The position numbers and the translations under genes are program-made. From Stichopus chloronotus (taxonomy: Eukaryota; Echinodermata; Holothuroidea; Aspidochirotida; Stichopodidae), in contig CM037830.1 in the NCBI GenBank assembly GCA_021234535.1, forward strand, positions 34,383,405-34,447,404: DNA of 64,000 nucleotides, given 5' to 3'. Of the stretch, positions 11,660 to 25,741 are shown one piece after another (positions within the stretch are counted from its first letter, which is position 1; each line of letters begins with the position of its first letter). The notes under the pieces are model-generated. The model saw only the letters and a program-made list of their open reading frames with translations, searched no databases and had not been told where the DNA came from.

Positions 11660-13689
11660 GTGATCGTCCATGCGTATATGCATTATATGACGTCATTGGA
11701 CAACTCATTAATCACTCATTAATGTATTACCCTACAGACGGACCGCACCGTCTCAAGAGGAGTTCCAGAGGAATATTTTGAGAACGCAACATAAAAAATT
11801 CCATTACAACATTGACCCATACATAAAAATTATGTTTCTTCTTGTGTTTCAATCTCGTCCATCATCCATACCCCAGATCTTTCAAATTTCCCAAAATTAA
11901 TGAAATACGCTTTGGGAATCATTTCTTTTTTATCGTGCCTCTAGATGAAGGCTCATCATTTTTTATTAGCTCATCATTTTTATCAGTTCCTCTAGATAGT
12001 TCTATCCATCAATAAAGTTTCATTTCAAAATTCTCCTCTTTCTTTCCCTCCGCTGTATAATACCTCCCGAACCTTTTATCACTGTATAGGAAAAGAAGGA
12101 TCACGTGACGGACACATTAACTGGCGATGGTCCGTCCATACATCTGAATTTTTATGGCTTTCAGTGAGGCCATAAAATATAATATATATAAATATAAATA
12201 AAAGGATAAATAAAATATATATATATATACACGAAGTATAGGAACACTGTACTTCGGATTAAAATAGTGATTTATACTGACTGGTTTCCTCAAAAAGTTT
12301 TAGTTGAACATTTCTGAACAATCTTGATAATGCTGACATTTTATGTACGTCTGCAATCGTTATAGCTATAACTTTATGTAACTGTTCTTTTTATTATTCA
12401 TCTTATCGACAAGATCTATTACAGTACATTGAAAATCTGTAAAGATACTAATCGTGGAATTTAAGCTCAGGCCGATAAGGATAGAAAAGTGTTAGAGTTT
12501 TCCGTTTTTTACGTTCACTGTTACCGGGGTTGGAATTACACAGTCACTATTAAAATGAAATTAAAATTTCAAATTGCCATTTTTTTGTATCGCTGCGTTC
12601 TCATTTAGCCGAAATTGCGTTACAGAAGTGAATCTCTGCAACATATACCCCACGTTGACTAGCGTAATCTTTGGATTATTATGACTTTTCCCCTCGATAG
12701 CTGAAGTTCCTTTTATCCTTTTACTCTATTAAGAATATGTACTTCAAGAGGGACAGCAGCAAAAATAAAAAGACAGAAAAAGGCCAGTCATTAAAGATGC
12801 GCACGTGCATCGTGCTTCAAAACTGATTAAATCTTAAAATTTAGATACACGCTGTCATGTTTTCTCGATAAATTGTTATTACATTCATTGCTAGTTTACC
12901 GTCCCTTTTCTGTTACTTTTCTTTTTATATTGATTGAAACGTAGACTCTCTTATAAAATTTATGATTCATAAGAATTCATGATTTATGACGTTGGTTCGT
13001 GATAATCGACATACGGAAGAAACCACCGTGGAAATATATCTTAGAATTTTTATATAACGAGGGCGGAAATGATATGGACTTAACAGGCTGACGGCTTGGT
13101 GATGACGTAAGTCCCTATTGTAACAGTACCGTATCGCAGGATCGCTGCAGGGAGTAAAACCGCCGACAAATTGATGAAGTACACTACATGGAGTATTTTC
13201 CATTACGAATTGACAGTTGAAAGAGTGAAGAGAGTTTGAAAAAAATTAACGTCTTACAAGACTCGTATACCTTACAAATTGCAAAACCGATCCACTCAAC
13301 ATAGATAAATTAACTGCTAGTCGCTTCACGTTTCCATCCCTTCTCATTCCCCACCTCCTCCCCACCCACTCTCGTTCTCACACATTCACACTCGCACACA
13401 CACGCATTCTATTTCTCTCACTTTGTCGTAAGGCTTACAATCAATGTTCCTTTCTAATTAACTGTTAAACGAGTTTTATCCGAGGTTTTATCTGTGTCCA
13501 ACGTAATACGGATTTTCCTTCCTCGTGAGATGCAGCGATCTCCTGTTTTGTTCTTTCTCTTCCTGCCAAGTTCGTAATCCATTCTCGTGACAGCTTCATG
13601 TTCTGTTATTTATGTTATTTATAAACTTTGTGATGTAACCACGTGTTCAGAGCAAGACCAATGCAGGCGTCCATAAATTCAAATTTGCG
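11660..13689. other. Intergenic, nothing recognised
   Basis: This AT-rich stretch includes an A/T-only patch at about 12174-12228 and a CA-rich patch at about 13380-13406. No coding signal was found. Confidence 0.5.
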
Positions 13690-13800
13690 TCTGTTGTGAC
13701 GTCACTCCTCGAGGGTCCAAAACCGCGTAGCGCCATTTACATTTACTCGGTCGGGTACTATTTTTGTGTTCTTTTGGTTGTGTCGCGCGTTCAGGTAACA
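13690..13800 (+). promoter_or_regulatory. CpG-rich patch with a consensus CRE, possible promoter
   Basis: A full cAMP-response-element palindrome TGACGTCA lies at 13697-13704 within a locally CpG-rich stretch. That stretch ends in a donor-like GTTCAG|GTAACA near 13790-13800. Together these could be a promoter and non-coding first exon. No following coding exon was found, so this remains a suggestion. Confidence 0.25.
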
Positions 13801-16800
13801 TTTTATCCCTTCCTTTTCGGAATTAAAAAAGCAAGCCAAGAAAGTGTCGAAAGGGATCAATTTCATTCGTTTCATTGTACTTTTGAAATTGCAGAAAGAG
13901 ACTTTGAAGGTATTATAGACTAGCCTCTTAAAAAGTTCTCTCTTATATCGTAGAGGAAAGATTGTTTCACTATCAAAATAGATTGTTCTGACGCGACAAT
14001 TTGCAATAAAAAATAAAACAAGTACACCTTAAAGGGTAATTCGGCTGTGGAATAGTAGGGACAAGAAGTGAAAGAGAGAGAGAGAGAAAGCAACCCCATA
14101 TCTGTTTGTTTCAACGATATGTCGTTACTGAGGATATTTATATTATTTCATCAATACGCGCTATGTTTGTGCGATACAGAGAGCCATGGAGTGATAGGGG
14201 AAATTTGTTATTGTGGGTGGTAGAACTCTATACACCGGTACATTGCTGTGTAATATTTCTCCAATAACGATAAAGTAACCTTGCATCCTTTCAAAATTAT
14301 GACTTGTGGCTAAATTTACCGCAAAATTGTTGACAAAAGTTCTAAGTAACACAAATGAAGTTTTTTTTTCTTTTTTCATCTTTTTATTTTGAGGACTCGG
14401 GGAATGTCGCTGAAGAGTTGGTCACACTATCCATTGTGAAGTTAAGTGCCATTTATACATTTAATATTTTTAATAAGATTGATCGAAGGAACATGTTACG
14501 TACAAGTATTCTTAAATTCAGTGGCTGCACCAAGGGGAGGGGTGATGGGTGAATCCCCCTCCCAACCAACCTCTGGCAGATCAGAACCTTCCTCCCAATT
14601 TCCATAACTCAGCTGAAGTATAGTGGCCATAACAGATGCCTACTCAATATTTTTCTGCATATTGCCTTCTGTCTTTCTGGTTTGAAAAGTGCTGCTGAGA
14701 TTTAATTTTCACCCAGAGATATACTAAAACCTCGCTTTGCCTCCTGTGCCCCCAATAGAGGTTTCCCTCCATAGGGGGGGGGGGTTCATGTAGACAACTT
14801 GACAAAAAAGAATAACAATTTTTAAATCAGTTAGAATCTTTGCAATGGATGCGCCATTATTAAGTAAAAACAACCGTGGGGAGAATCCTTTCACTCTTTC
14901 GCCAATTCCAATATCCTAGTACTTTTTCAATACCCTTGTACTTTTTTAATGTCCTGGTACTTTTTCCTGTACATGAGAAATTTCTCTTAGAAATGAAAAT
15001 AACAGCTTTCGCAATGTCTATAGGGAAATTTCCAGTGACGGAAGAATATTTAAATATAGCATACTATAGGACAATTTTTCCAGACCATTTTCTCCTGCCA
15101 ATAATAACGTTCCCACCTTTAACGTTATATGCCACTGTACACGTTAATCTTATACGCTATTTTCATTGCCATGAAAATTATACGCCCTTATTGCTGTTTT
15201 TTTTTTATTGTATTTTTTTCTAATGTTTTCATATAGCTGAATACTTGTGACCTAAAATTAAATGTAGCCAACTTTCACAGCTGCCAGCAGTCTCGGGATC
15301 CATGAAATATATATGCATGTCAACAATTGCTTAGTTTCTGAGAAAAACTGAAGGATTCATAATTTAATAAAAAAGTAATTACCATCGTACAATTTCTAAA
15401 GAATCTCAGTGTAACTCTTGTACCGTTATTCCGAAAGTCGTATACAATGTCTTAAACGTGTCGATGGGTTACATTACTGCATGTTAATAACATATAATAT
15501 TTAATGTAAATACATCGAGAGCTCCGTTTCGTCTTCCTTAAATTAAGTACATGCATTTAATCGCATTTGTAAACTTCGGTTGGTAACGGGTATATTTTTG
15601 GTCGACCGCGATCTGCACCTTCTACAGATTTGTGTTTCTTGAAGAAAGAGAAAGCCTCTTTCGATGAAATTATTTAGAGAGGCAATCGTACTCAAAATTG
15701 AGTCCTGAACAGTTCCTCCACACCTGCTTCTTATTTCAAAATGTCTCCGAGAGGCCTATCATACAAGAACCAAAGCAAATCCACGACCTTAGAAGCCCGT
15801 GGAGCTTTTACAGGACAGTTCCACGCATGATACGCCAAACGTTAAATGCTTGACGGGGTTAAAAGATAACAAGTAAAGAACGTTTAGATCACAATAAATC
15901 AAGCAAAATTCCATCATTGAACTTGAAAAATGATCAAAGTTTTTTAATCGATCTGCAATGTTTTTCTTTTTTTACTAATGTAAACAATGCATCTAACTTA
16001 GTCTTCCTATCGTCTTTCTGTTATATGTCACCCAGGCCTTCGCATACATTTGGTAATTTGCATATATGTATATCAGTACACATTCATTTGGGGACGATTT
16101 CATAAATATTTCTCAGTTCTTACCTACCTTCAAAAGATATCCGACAAAGTTTGATTATGTAAAGTAATTTCAAGAAAACATATTCACACACAAATGGGAT
16201 CGATTTCATTGTACAGAACATTTTGAAATGGAACTACGTAGACCTATACATGACGTGATAAATGTTTTACTGTTGGTAAACGCTACTCGGTCCTCCCTCC
16301 TCCATGGTAAACGTTATATTCTGGCTTTCAAGTTTACTTAAATATTTTGACTAGTGTCATACTTGAAATGGGTTGCGTGAAAATGCAGGAAATTTCAACA
16401 CAAATTAGTGAAAAGACATACATTGACCTAAAGAAGTGAGCTTCTGTCTTAGTGATCCTGGAGAAACCAGATTGTAATTTTGAATCTATAGTACATAACA
16501 TTGATCGAATCCATCGTACATTCGTTTCCCTATCAGTGTGTCCTCTGACGTAAACATAAATTTCTATCTCACAATTTTGAGAATACCTTTTCTTTCTCTA
16601 TGTATATAATCTAGAGCTGACTGTAGCTACTGGCTCTACATAGTAATACGAGACTTACTTGTCCCTCTTACTTGTCCTTCACGAGAGGCAAACTGAAAGA
16701 TTCCACTTCATGTGAAGTACCGAGAGGCCGATAAAAGCTAAGAATTCAGGCAGACAAAGGCTTTTTCTTTTCTTTTTCCCTGCTCTCATGTCATACCGTT

Positions 16801-17054
16801 TACCTGCAGACCCTTGATCAACTGAGGGTTTTGTTATCTTCGGGATTCATAAATTGATAAGTTATAGCCTTCCTTCGTTTTCGTCAAAATTTGTGTAAAG
16901 ATGAGATCACGCGAGTAATGGATGACAGTAGAATAACGAGATGAGCATTCACTTGTCGAAAGATCACATAGAAATCTATGCCCAGTGCTGATATAAAAGG
17001 ACGTATGCAACACAACAAACACACTCACACGTACACGCATACATACACACATAC

Positions 17055-17057
<3 letters not shown>
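13801..17057. other. Intergenic, nothing recognised
   Basis: Features are limited to an AG run at about 14072-14090, a G run at 14776-14785 and AT-rich chance frames. The 115-residue frame at 14876-15223 is hydrophobic and low in complexity, and I do not accept it. Confidence 0.5.
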
Positions 17058-17120
<63 letters not shown>

Positions 17121-17172
17121 CATCAAATCAAAATAAATCATCAAAATAAATCATATCATCAAAATAAATCAT
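17058..17172. repeat. (TA)n microsatellite followed by an AAATAAATCATC tandem tract
   Basis: A TA array (17058-17113) runs straight into an irregular tandem of AAATAAATCATC-like units (about 17112-17172) with a period of about 14-18 bp. Confidence 0.85.
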
Positions 17173-20100
17173 TTGAAGTGATAAAGAACTTTTTCCTTAG
17201 ATACATTTACCAGGTTTCTGATACGTCGGTTTCCTTTTTTTGTTTTTATATACAACTCTTCTGACTAAATCGAGTGAGTTTTTTTTTTTATTCGTTACGA
17301 CTTCAATAAACAGTGAGAGATTAATATAAGTGGTCGGATAACCGTTTTAATTTATCACTCAATTCTTTAAGCTCGTGGAGGACTGTTTCCATCTTTACAA
17401 TTTTTGTAAACAAGAAATACTCTAGATAGGTAAATTAACATTCACATTACTTTTCCATTGCCAACAACCTTTTTAATATCCAATAGTGTGCCATATGTAA
17501 GCTGGATGGAGCCCCATATCTATTAGGCCTATACCGCAAACAAATTACATCACTTACGACAGATTAAATTCATAAACTACGCAATAACTACATTGAAGAT
17601 CTCTTATTATATAGCCAATTCATGTCTTTTGTTAATGTCCAAAACAGATATATTCAACGAGAGGTAATTATTGGATTGCTGAGGCCTCTTGCAATGCGCT
17701 TCCATAATCCTTTATGAACACCTTGCAACAGCAATAACGTGGAGGTGACATGAGAAAAAGAAAACACTAATTCCTTTATGGAAGGCCGCTATTGCCATTA
17801 AGTTGTAGAAACAAATTTGGGAACTCGTCGCTGCTGTTGGCTATTTATATACACATTTCATAACTGCATGCGTGTCATAGATAGGAATCATCAAAAACTC
17901 CCCCGTTGAGGTTATTATAAACAACATGACACTGAGTGTCCCAAAAAATTGTGGATGAAAAGGATAGTGAATGCCCTCGGGGAATACAGGTGAGGCCTCG
18001 ACGTGAAGACGGAAGGTTCATAGCATTACGGAACCATCGAGTTGGTGCATATATTGTCTATCAAACAATAAAAATGATAGCTGCAGTAGATGCGATATTT
18101 AGTTTGATTGCAAATAGTATAGTAATGAAGTTCTTTACGACAAGCTATGTGATCACGACACTTCTTGACAGTTAAACGAGAAATATAATACTAGCTTTCC
18201 CGATAAAACAGGCACCGCGAAGGACACTGCTAACATTATTTCGATTGTTCAATGGCGTATTCTCAACTTTTCAATAATAAGAAAAAGATTGGTCATATGT
18301 TGTCTCATATCTGCTTGAACTGCAACGTACGCCTAGAAATACTTTCACTCGTAATTACTAATAAATAATTTTAATAATATATTTTACTTTGTTTTTCTTC
18401 ATATTTATTTGGTTGGCTTAGGTATTTAAAATAAACATTGCGATTTTCAGTAGAGGATGTTTGATAACCTTAAAAAGAACTTAGTCATCGTGGTTAGCAA
18501 ATACAACGTCAAAATTTATGCCTTTTAATAAGACACTGGCAGAAGGCAAGAAAGGCCTCCTTCATAAATATCTAAACTGGTAAGCTCTAACATGGGCTAT
18601 CACGATCTTGTCATTTCTTCTCCTTTTTTTACGATGCAACATGTTGCGATACGGCTCGTCACTCTCAATAGCCAATCACATATTAATAATAAAGGAAACG
18701 GTTAAAAGTCTAACTGACTATATATTCGTCTAAGGTAAAGAATAGTGATCTGTGGTGAATGATACTCATCCACGAACTCCCCCCCCCCCCCCATCGATGA
18801 CCAACGGTTTTCTTAATCAAAATAATATCGAAATAGATATAGATAGTATAGATAGATATAAAAAAGATATCCAAAATATGCTTCCTACATGCTGGGAAAC
18901 CGCATCTAAGCACATCTAGAATTCAAATGTTCTTCGGGGAGGACCCTAAAGTCTCCCCCCTCGAGGTTTCCCAACTTCGGCGATGGCCGGCAGTGAGTGT
19001 CCTCCCATCCCCCTTTCTACAAATCTTGGATCCGCGCCTGCTGTGATGATAGAAATTCAGTTAGTTCTCGGTCAACAAAAATCGTTCAAACAAACGTTTG
19101 AAAATTCAAATGATGCATCTCCCGTGACTCTGCATAATGTTTCTAGGAGATGAAGCTATTGTGGGATTGGTGAGTAAAATTTCTTCTTTGTATGCCATGA
19201 TTTCAGTGCACTTTACATACAAATTTCTCTCTTAAAAGGGCACTACACAAATCGGTAAGGGCGTACGTTGCAGGCGTCCTCTCTTTAAAAATTTGCATAA
19301 ATTACAGCTCTGTCTACATCATAAATCATTACACCGTTTGGTGCGGGGGGGGGGGGTAACATTTAAGTGATCCATACCTCTTTTGTAGTGCTAAGCACAC
19401 ATCACCCGCACCTCGGCATGGTCGAGGTTGGGAAGGCGTATAGGCTTATGGGATTGTGGGGGTGGGGAGAGAAATCGTCTCCAAGTTTGGAAGAATCTGC
19501 CATTTTTCGGACAAATTGTGAATATTTGTATTAGCTGAATAAAAATGAAACAAAAAAGCCAACTATACTGGTTAATTTCAGAAAAGACAAGAACTCAACC
19601 TTAGCTCCATGCATAGACTCAGAATTAATCGTGAAAGTAGTATTTTAAGGTCACTCCTGACAATTAAGCACCCAACTTCGCATCTTTATGACCTTCAAGT
19701 TGGAATTTACACATTTCATTTTTTCCGAGCAAAACTTACTGTGCCCCTCAACAAAGTGTTCCCGTACGATTATAGACGAACGGAGGTGATGGGGTGGGGG
19801 GGGGGTTAATTGTCGATTCAACGCTATGTCGAAGATAATGTTTTCTCCTTTCCTTGAACTTAACAACGTGCCCCTTAACTGCAGTTTGGAGGAGTCGGCG
19901 CCGGTTTGTTCTTCACTGGGCAACGGCTCACCCACTGCTTGACTATGAAGAATATGTAATCTAATGAGAAGGTTACAAATCTTAGACGATTGTGCGAAAA
20001 TAGGTCTTTGGGGACCCTTCCACAGACCCCAACACCCCCCCCCCCCCAAAAAAAAGAGTAACGGTTTGTAATGGGTTGGTTGACGTGTTGTAGTCGGGGA

Positions 20101-20339
20101 GCGTTGGTTCTTTACAGTTTTGCTATTGAATAGTATTTGTATGGAGTCAGTGTAACAATCCCCTAACGTTAATAAACGATAAATTAGTACGTATACAGAA
20201 ATCTCGTAAGCTCCAAATTTTGTAGCTACAACTCTTTGCAGAAAAAAAAAATTGAAAATAATTTATGAAATGAACGTGCTGATACCGTTACTATCCAGGT
20301 ATTTTAATTTTCAACTGCTTAAAACAATACTTCTCCGTC
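17173..20339. other. Intergenic with several poly-C/poly-G runs
   Basis: No gene was recognised. Long dC or dG runs occur at about 18779-18792, 19345-19356, 19796-19806 and 20034-20047. The 132-residue minus-strand frame at 19651-20049 starts inside one of these runs and has no recognisable domain. Confidence 0.5.
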
Positions 20340-20790
20340 CATCTTCAGCAATAATTTCCAATTTCACAGCAGCATGCACTCCTAACCTAGTCTTTCTTCG
20401 GATAACCTGCATGTACCATATTTCCGACTTAAGGTTGCCATCGTTTCCGTCGGGAACAATGTCTGGAACACCTTGCACACCCACATTAAGGAGTATAAAA
20501 CACTTTGCACATTCCAAAAACATCTCAAAAATATCTCATTATGAACTACCACAACTAAGTGTAATTCTTTTCTTTTTATTTTTGTGCTTACCTTCTATGT
20601 TTTCACTTTCTTTTCTGTAACTTCTTTTGTATATATTTTTGTTTTGTGCATGTGTGTCGAGGTGGCAACGTATACAAGCTCTTGCCAGCTTCTTGTTGTC
20701 ACTCCACAGTCTCTTTATTTTATATATGAAAACAATTGTATAAAATATTCTTTTGTTCTATTAAAGAGATTGAAAAATAGAGTCCGTTGA
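20340..20790 (+). pseudogene. LINE ORF2 C-terminal end plus 3' tail, decayed
   Basis: In the frame containing 20449-20451 the sequence reads VGNNVWNTLHTHIKEYKTL and continues into FQKHLKN, ending at TGA 20542-20544. It is preceded by DNLHVPYFRLK. This is the usual C-terminal end of Jockey/CR1-type LINE polymerases (W-N-LP...FK..LK..L). The frame is broken upstream by a stop (20378-20380). The T-rich stretch that follows, to about 20790, would be the 3' UTR and tail. The catalytic domain is not present. Confidence 0.55.
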
Positions 20791-23700
20791 ATTCATCGAA
20801 ACTATACACAACTGAAATACGCAAAACCCCTAACAAAACAACTGCAAATTAATTAAAATATGTGAAACAATATGCCAATGTATCAAACTTGAGAACTCTT
20901 CTAATGAATCGAATTATAAAAAAATACAGTTGACATTAAAATGAGATAGAATACGCTTTCCACTCCTCTAGTAATAAAATATCATTTTCAACATTTATTA
21001 AAACTGGCTTTGTATAAATCGGCGGTAAAAGTCTCTTTCGTACAGTCCTTGAAACTTTCATTTGATATTAAGAACGCAGGTATTATTTACTCAGGATCAA
21101 AGTTATTTATTAGAAATTTGAATATCCCTGCTTCGTGAGGTGCAAGTTAATACGCTTTTCTTCAGCAGTACATGCGGCATGTCGAGGTATACACTCAAGT
21201 GCACGTGTGATGTTGATAACAATATGTTTACTTTAGTGTGTTTGGCTTAAGCCTTTTGAGCTAGAAGACAGAGACCCCATCCCTGGCATCGACCCCCCCC
21301 CCCCCCACACACACACACATACACACACACAAAAAAAAACATACACAAATGGATAAACACTCTTCAGTTAAAAAAATACAGGACTGAAAAAAAAAAAATA
21401 AAAGTAAGGCTACATAATTGTAATTGTAGATGAAGCGTGTTGCTTACGTCATTAGATAGGAATTCAGTCCTATAGAATCAGATTTTGCGTAACCCAAGAT
21501 ATTATCGATTAAACGTTACGGACTTTGCAGACTACAACATCGTTCATCATTCGAGACGGGAAAACAAAAATACAATTTATATGATACTGTACTAACTCAT
21601 TGATGGTTACCACCAACCTCATGGATTTTACAGCAATTGTCCATTTTGTAAGGCGAGTTTAATCAAATGTTCATATTGATCGCATTCTTCAAACCTAGCT
21701 GCTGCGACTTCATATATGTAGGCAATATTACAATGACACTTATCCCTGGGGCAACTTTTCTTCTTTATCGTTTTTACATTTTTTTCTAATTCTCACTATT
21801 CGAGGACCCGGTTGTAGTGCTTTATACATTGATATGGAAATTTATGTGAAATGACGATAAGGTCCATTCGTCTAAAAGTCGCGGTGCTATGGCCTGCACT
21901 TTGCTTAACGATGATCCTACCGTGAGATGACATCTAATTAAAAAAGAGCCTAAGTTACCTTGACTTCAATCAAATCAGGTGTTTGTGTGAGATTTTAAAT
22001 TGCTTATTTGCATCAACAATAGCGTCGCATGTGGTGCGGGAAAATTGTCAAAGATTGGATTTGTAATGAACATTTCGCGAATGAATGAGCAAGTTAAATC
22101 GGTGACGTAGGCACGTCCAAGTCGTGAAGTTATAACAAATAAAACAAAAATGTCCATCCCATAAGGTAGCTGTCAAATCAACTCACCCTTTGGCTTATTT
22201 GGACGTGGTTAACCTAGATATCATCCTTATCATGATAACAAAGATGAGAGTTGGTGTGGTGTATAGGGACCCCTATCGTATTCTCCACGAAATGGTCAAT
22301 TTTTATGAGCTGACATTGCGTTCGCCATGCAAATTTATCAAATGATCGTTGCATTAACTGAAGAGCAACCACTGGTTGATAGCTCCCATGATAAAATCAC
22401 TATTAGGCCTACGCGATTATTTAAATACAAAGGATTAAACGTGTTCACGTTACGCGTTGCTTACACGTTATTCCCATCAACACAGACGTAGGCCTATCGT
22501 TACCGATATAAATGGGCACGCCTACATGATGTTGTTGATTTGTCGTCACATCTACCGCTCTCCTTGTATCACCACCCCCCTCCCCCCCCCCCCCACCTTC
22601 GTCACTCAGTTTCATTATTCACAATATCAAGTAAATTGTCTTTTCCTAATAGATATCTTACAATATCAGTCCAACGATACGCTGAAATACAAGCCATGCC
22701 GCTATTAAACGTAACAATACTACACATTCATGAATTCTAACTTTTGTCAGCAAATTTCATTTCAAGACAACGGGTAGTATCATGCATAGCTTATAAACCT
22801 GAGCGCCGTGACCGTGCAGTTCAACGTACTGTGTTGACATTATACTTTCGTATTTAAGTCAACTATGTTGACAAATGCGTTGATTCTGATTGAACGATAC
22901 GACAAACTAAAATGCGGAAGTGACGTAACGAATTCTGAGGCGCTTGATTCATGAGAGACGATGCGTTGCCTTTAAAGTCTATACATTGACTAAAAACAAA
23001 GTCCACCAATGATAATTTCCACAGTAAACTAGCGGACGGTGCAGTACATCTGCAGTTGATTTTTGTTTTGCAGTCGAGTTTGCTTTATTGGCAGTTTTAG
23101 CTCGTGTCCGAACGCTTTCTCAGATGAAGTAAAATTATGACAACCCCCCCGCTCTTCCGGTCAGTTAAACAGACGGTTTCATTTCTTATCGGACAACCGT
23201 GAGGCTTGCTCTATTAGCATGTCAGATGGAGTCAGAAAGCTGACAGGCGGATGACAGCTCGGAATAAGATTAAAAGTCCTGTTTCAAGAAAACTAAAAAA
23301 CAGAGCCAAAAAATATGTATAACAAAGAAATAATAAACTGCTCGCAGTCATGGAAGCATCACCCAGGCATGATCATCAAACTACGAGGTACTTGCGAAAC
23401 AGGCCGAGGGGCCCGAATACTAACATTGGTATTTCCTAATTGGGTGCAACTATTAAATTCGCAATTTCAGTTCACATGTAACCACTCGATTGAAACAATT
23501 TATGACAGCGAAGAGGATCGCCAATATGGACGTATTGGTAGATGAAATGAAGGTTCTGTTAGCTGTCTAAGCAGGAGCAATACTGACTTTGTGTCAGAAG
23601 TTTATTGCAATATGAATTCAGAGTAAAAATAATACTTGTACATAGTCTTGCTCTCGCACGACAAGTGGACTCCTGAACACGTCGAGAGTATAGTAAAGTT

Positions 23701-24777
23701 GACACAGATCAAGACGGGGGGCCGGGTGAGGGGGTTACGGACTAGGGTTGATCATGTATTAACTAATTTTTTCATTATAGGATAACTGAAAAGTCACCCT
23801 TGCTCCAAAAACTTTGAATGTTAAAAGATAAGATTTGGCAAAAACTTTTTTTTTTGGAAGGGGGATTGCAAAGGGTTGATTTTACCATTGTTTCAGGAGA
23901 GGAATCTCTTCCAGTCTCCGAGGTTTTAGCATATTTCTGGGTGTGAAATCAGAAAAAAAGTGTTGCTTTTCTTCAATCACACCACCTTGTATCAGAGAAC
24001 ATTCGAGAAAACGAAATATTTCTTCTTCTTTAATTCTTACGTCAGCATGCCTCCTGAGATTTTCATCAGCGAACAAATTATGAGGACATAAAGTTTCTTT
24101 GTTACCTCATCTGGGAAATACGAGTTATTCTGTTAACTTAAACCAATCACAAGTTCATTAGTAGGTATCATTATGCCTCACTGATTTGGATGGAGGTGTC
24201 ATCTGATTTTGTGTAAATTAGCCCCTCCACGGACTCATTGGACTGACCTGCTATAGTTTTCACAATCGATAGCAGTGCCAAAAATCTCAGCTTACATTTG
24301 AATAGACGATAATGTTACGTCATGCCATAGAAGGAAATCTCGCCAACAATTGGCACGAAATATAGCGTAATAAAGGACCAAATTATTGGGCTCAGCTGGA
24401 AAACATTAATGTTATTAGCGAAACCCGTGAAAATTCTCTAATCTTTCTGAAAAAGGCAGTCCGTCGATCCTCTCCTACCCTACTCGTTGGGACGTATTTG
24501 TGAGCATTTTCATTTTATTTCTCTTTTAGTCTACTCTGCTCAGACAGCATTCTCGTATTTTGTGTGAAATTAAGTTAATTACAGATTAATAATTTATCAA
24601 CATAAAATATGCAATACATTGAGATTCTTTGTCATAAAATTGAACTACATCAAGACTGTGTGTGCTGACATACCGTATATATGCAGCGATGTAGTTATAT
24701 AAAGCAGTGGCGAAGCTAACATACAGTCGGGGGTCCCCCTCCCCGACCGACTCAAATGGATTACCAGCGAGCTTTTA
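20791..24777. other. Intergenic, nothing recognised
   Basis: This stretch contains a C run joined to a CA tract (21293-21331) and another C run near 22574-22593. No exon or element was recognised. The frame at 23315-23545 has no identifiable domain. Confidence 0.5.
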
Positions 24778-25437
24778 AAGTGATTGCGTGAGAAGGCAAA
24801 CAGACAAAAACATTGAAATTTCATGTCCAAAAGTTTGGTAACAATTTTCATTGCACCAGTCAGACAATCTGGGAAAATAAATAGGTCTCAAGTGGTTAAT
24901 TCTGACATGTGATTCAAATTCTCCTAACGGAACGACAAAAAGTGTAAAATGCGATAATGTAGTGGTTGACAGTTTTCATTCAAATCAACCGCGTGCTTCC
25001 TTGAACAAGCCAATGGGAAGTACACTAGTATTGAATATTCAGTTACTAAAAACAACTCAGGGTACTGACGCCACAATGATGTGATCAGTTTATAGGTTAT
25101 TTGTAAATACAGTACGCTTCCTTTCACGAAATACTACAATTACAATTGCCGATACTGACCAAAGAGCGACGACTTGAGTAGTATGTTTTTGATACAACAG
25201 TGACACCTGCGCTGTTGCATATTCACTAGGTAGTCGCTTTCAGTAAGAACCGTTCATTTTCAAATGCGATTTCTGTTTGTACTGTTTTATGCTGATCCCG
25301 TTTCAAAGTTGTTACTGTCATTTTCGTTTATTGAAAGACGCAAGCGGTCACAAGTCCTGCATGTAGATTTCAAAATAAAGAAACAGTAAAGATAAAAATA
25401 ATCTTATCCGAACTGGTTTTTCAGTACACAATCACTT
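24778..25437 (-). mobile_element. MITE family A, copy 1 (about 660 bp, inverted relative to the others)
   Basis: The ends AAGTGATTGCGTG... (left) and ...CAATCACTT (right) form terminal inverted repeats, each directly flanked by TA (24776-24777 and 25438-25439). The reverse complement matches the copy at 58137-58803 along its whole length, including the blocks AGTCGTCGCTC-TTGGT and ACTGTATTTACAA. TA flanks and short inverted termini are typical of non-autonomous Tc1/mariner-type elements. No transposase is encoded, and the superfamily is an inference. Confidence 0.8.
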
Positions 25438-25741
25438 TAAGCATTTCACGACAAGAAAAGGAAAATAAAGAAAACTACAAAAGAATGAGGGAAGAAAAGA
25501 AAGGGAAGGTAAAGAAATTGCCGTAGCTTGAGTACTTCAGCGCCCTCCGCATCCAGGAAACAAGTGCAATATTCATCATAAAATGTACATCTTTTTATCA
25601 TTCTTTTAAAGCGGAAATCTCCCAATAATATAATGAGATAGATTTTCAGTCCAAGAAACAGAACGATTTCCTGAAGATTACTGGCTAAGCCATTGAAGGG
25701 CGATTTCTGTTGATGTAGACATTTTTTATGTAAATTTGTCT
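25438..25741. other. Short spacer, A/G-rich
   Basis: The segment at 25451-25510 is purine-rich (GAAAAGGAAAAT-type). Nothing else was recognised. Confidence 0.5.
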
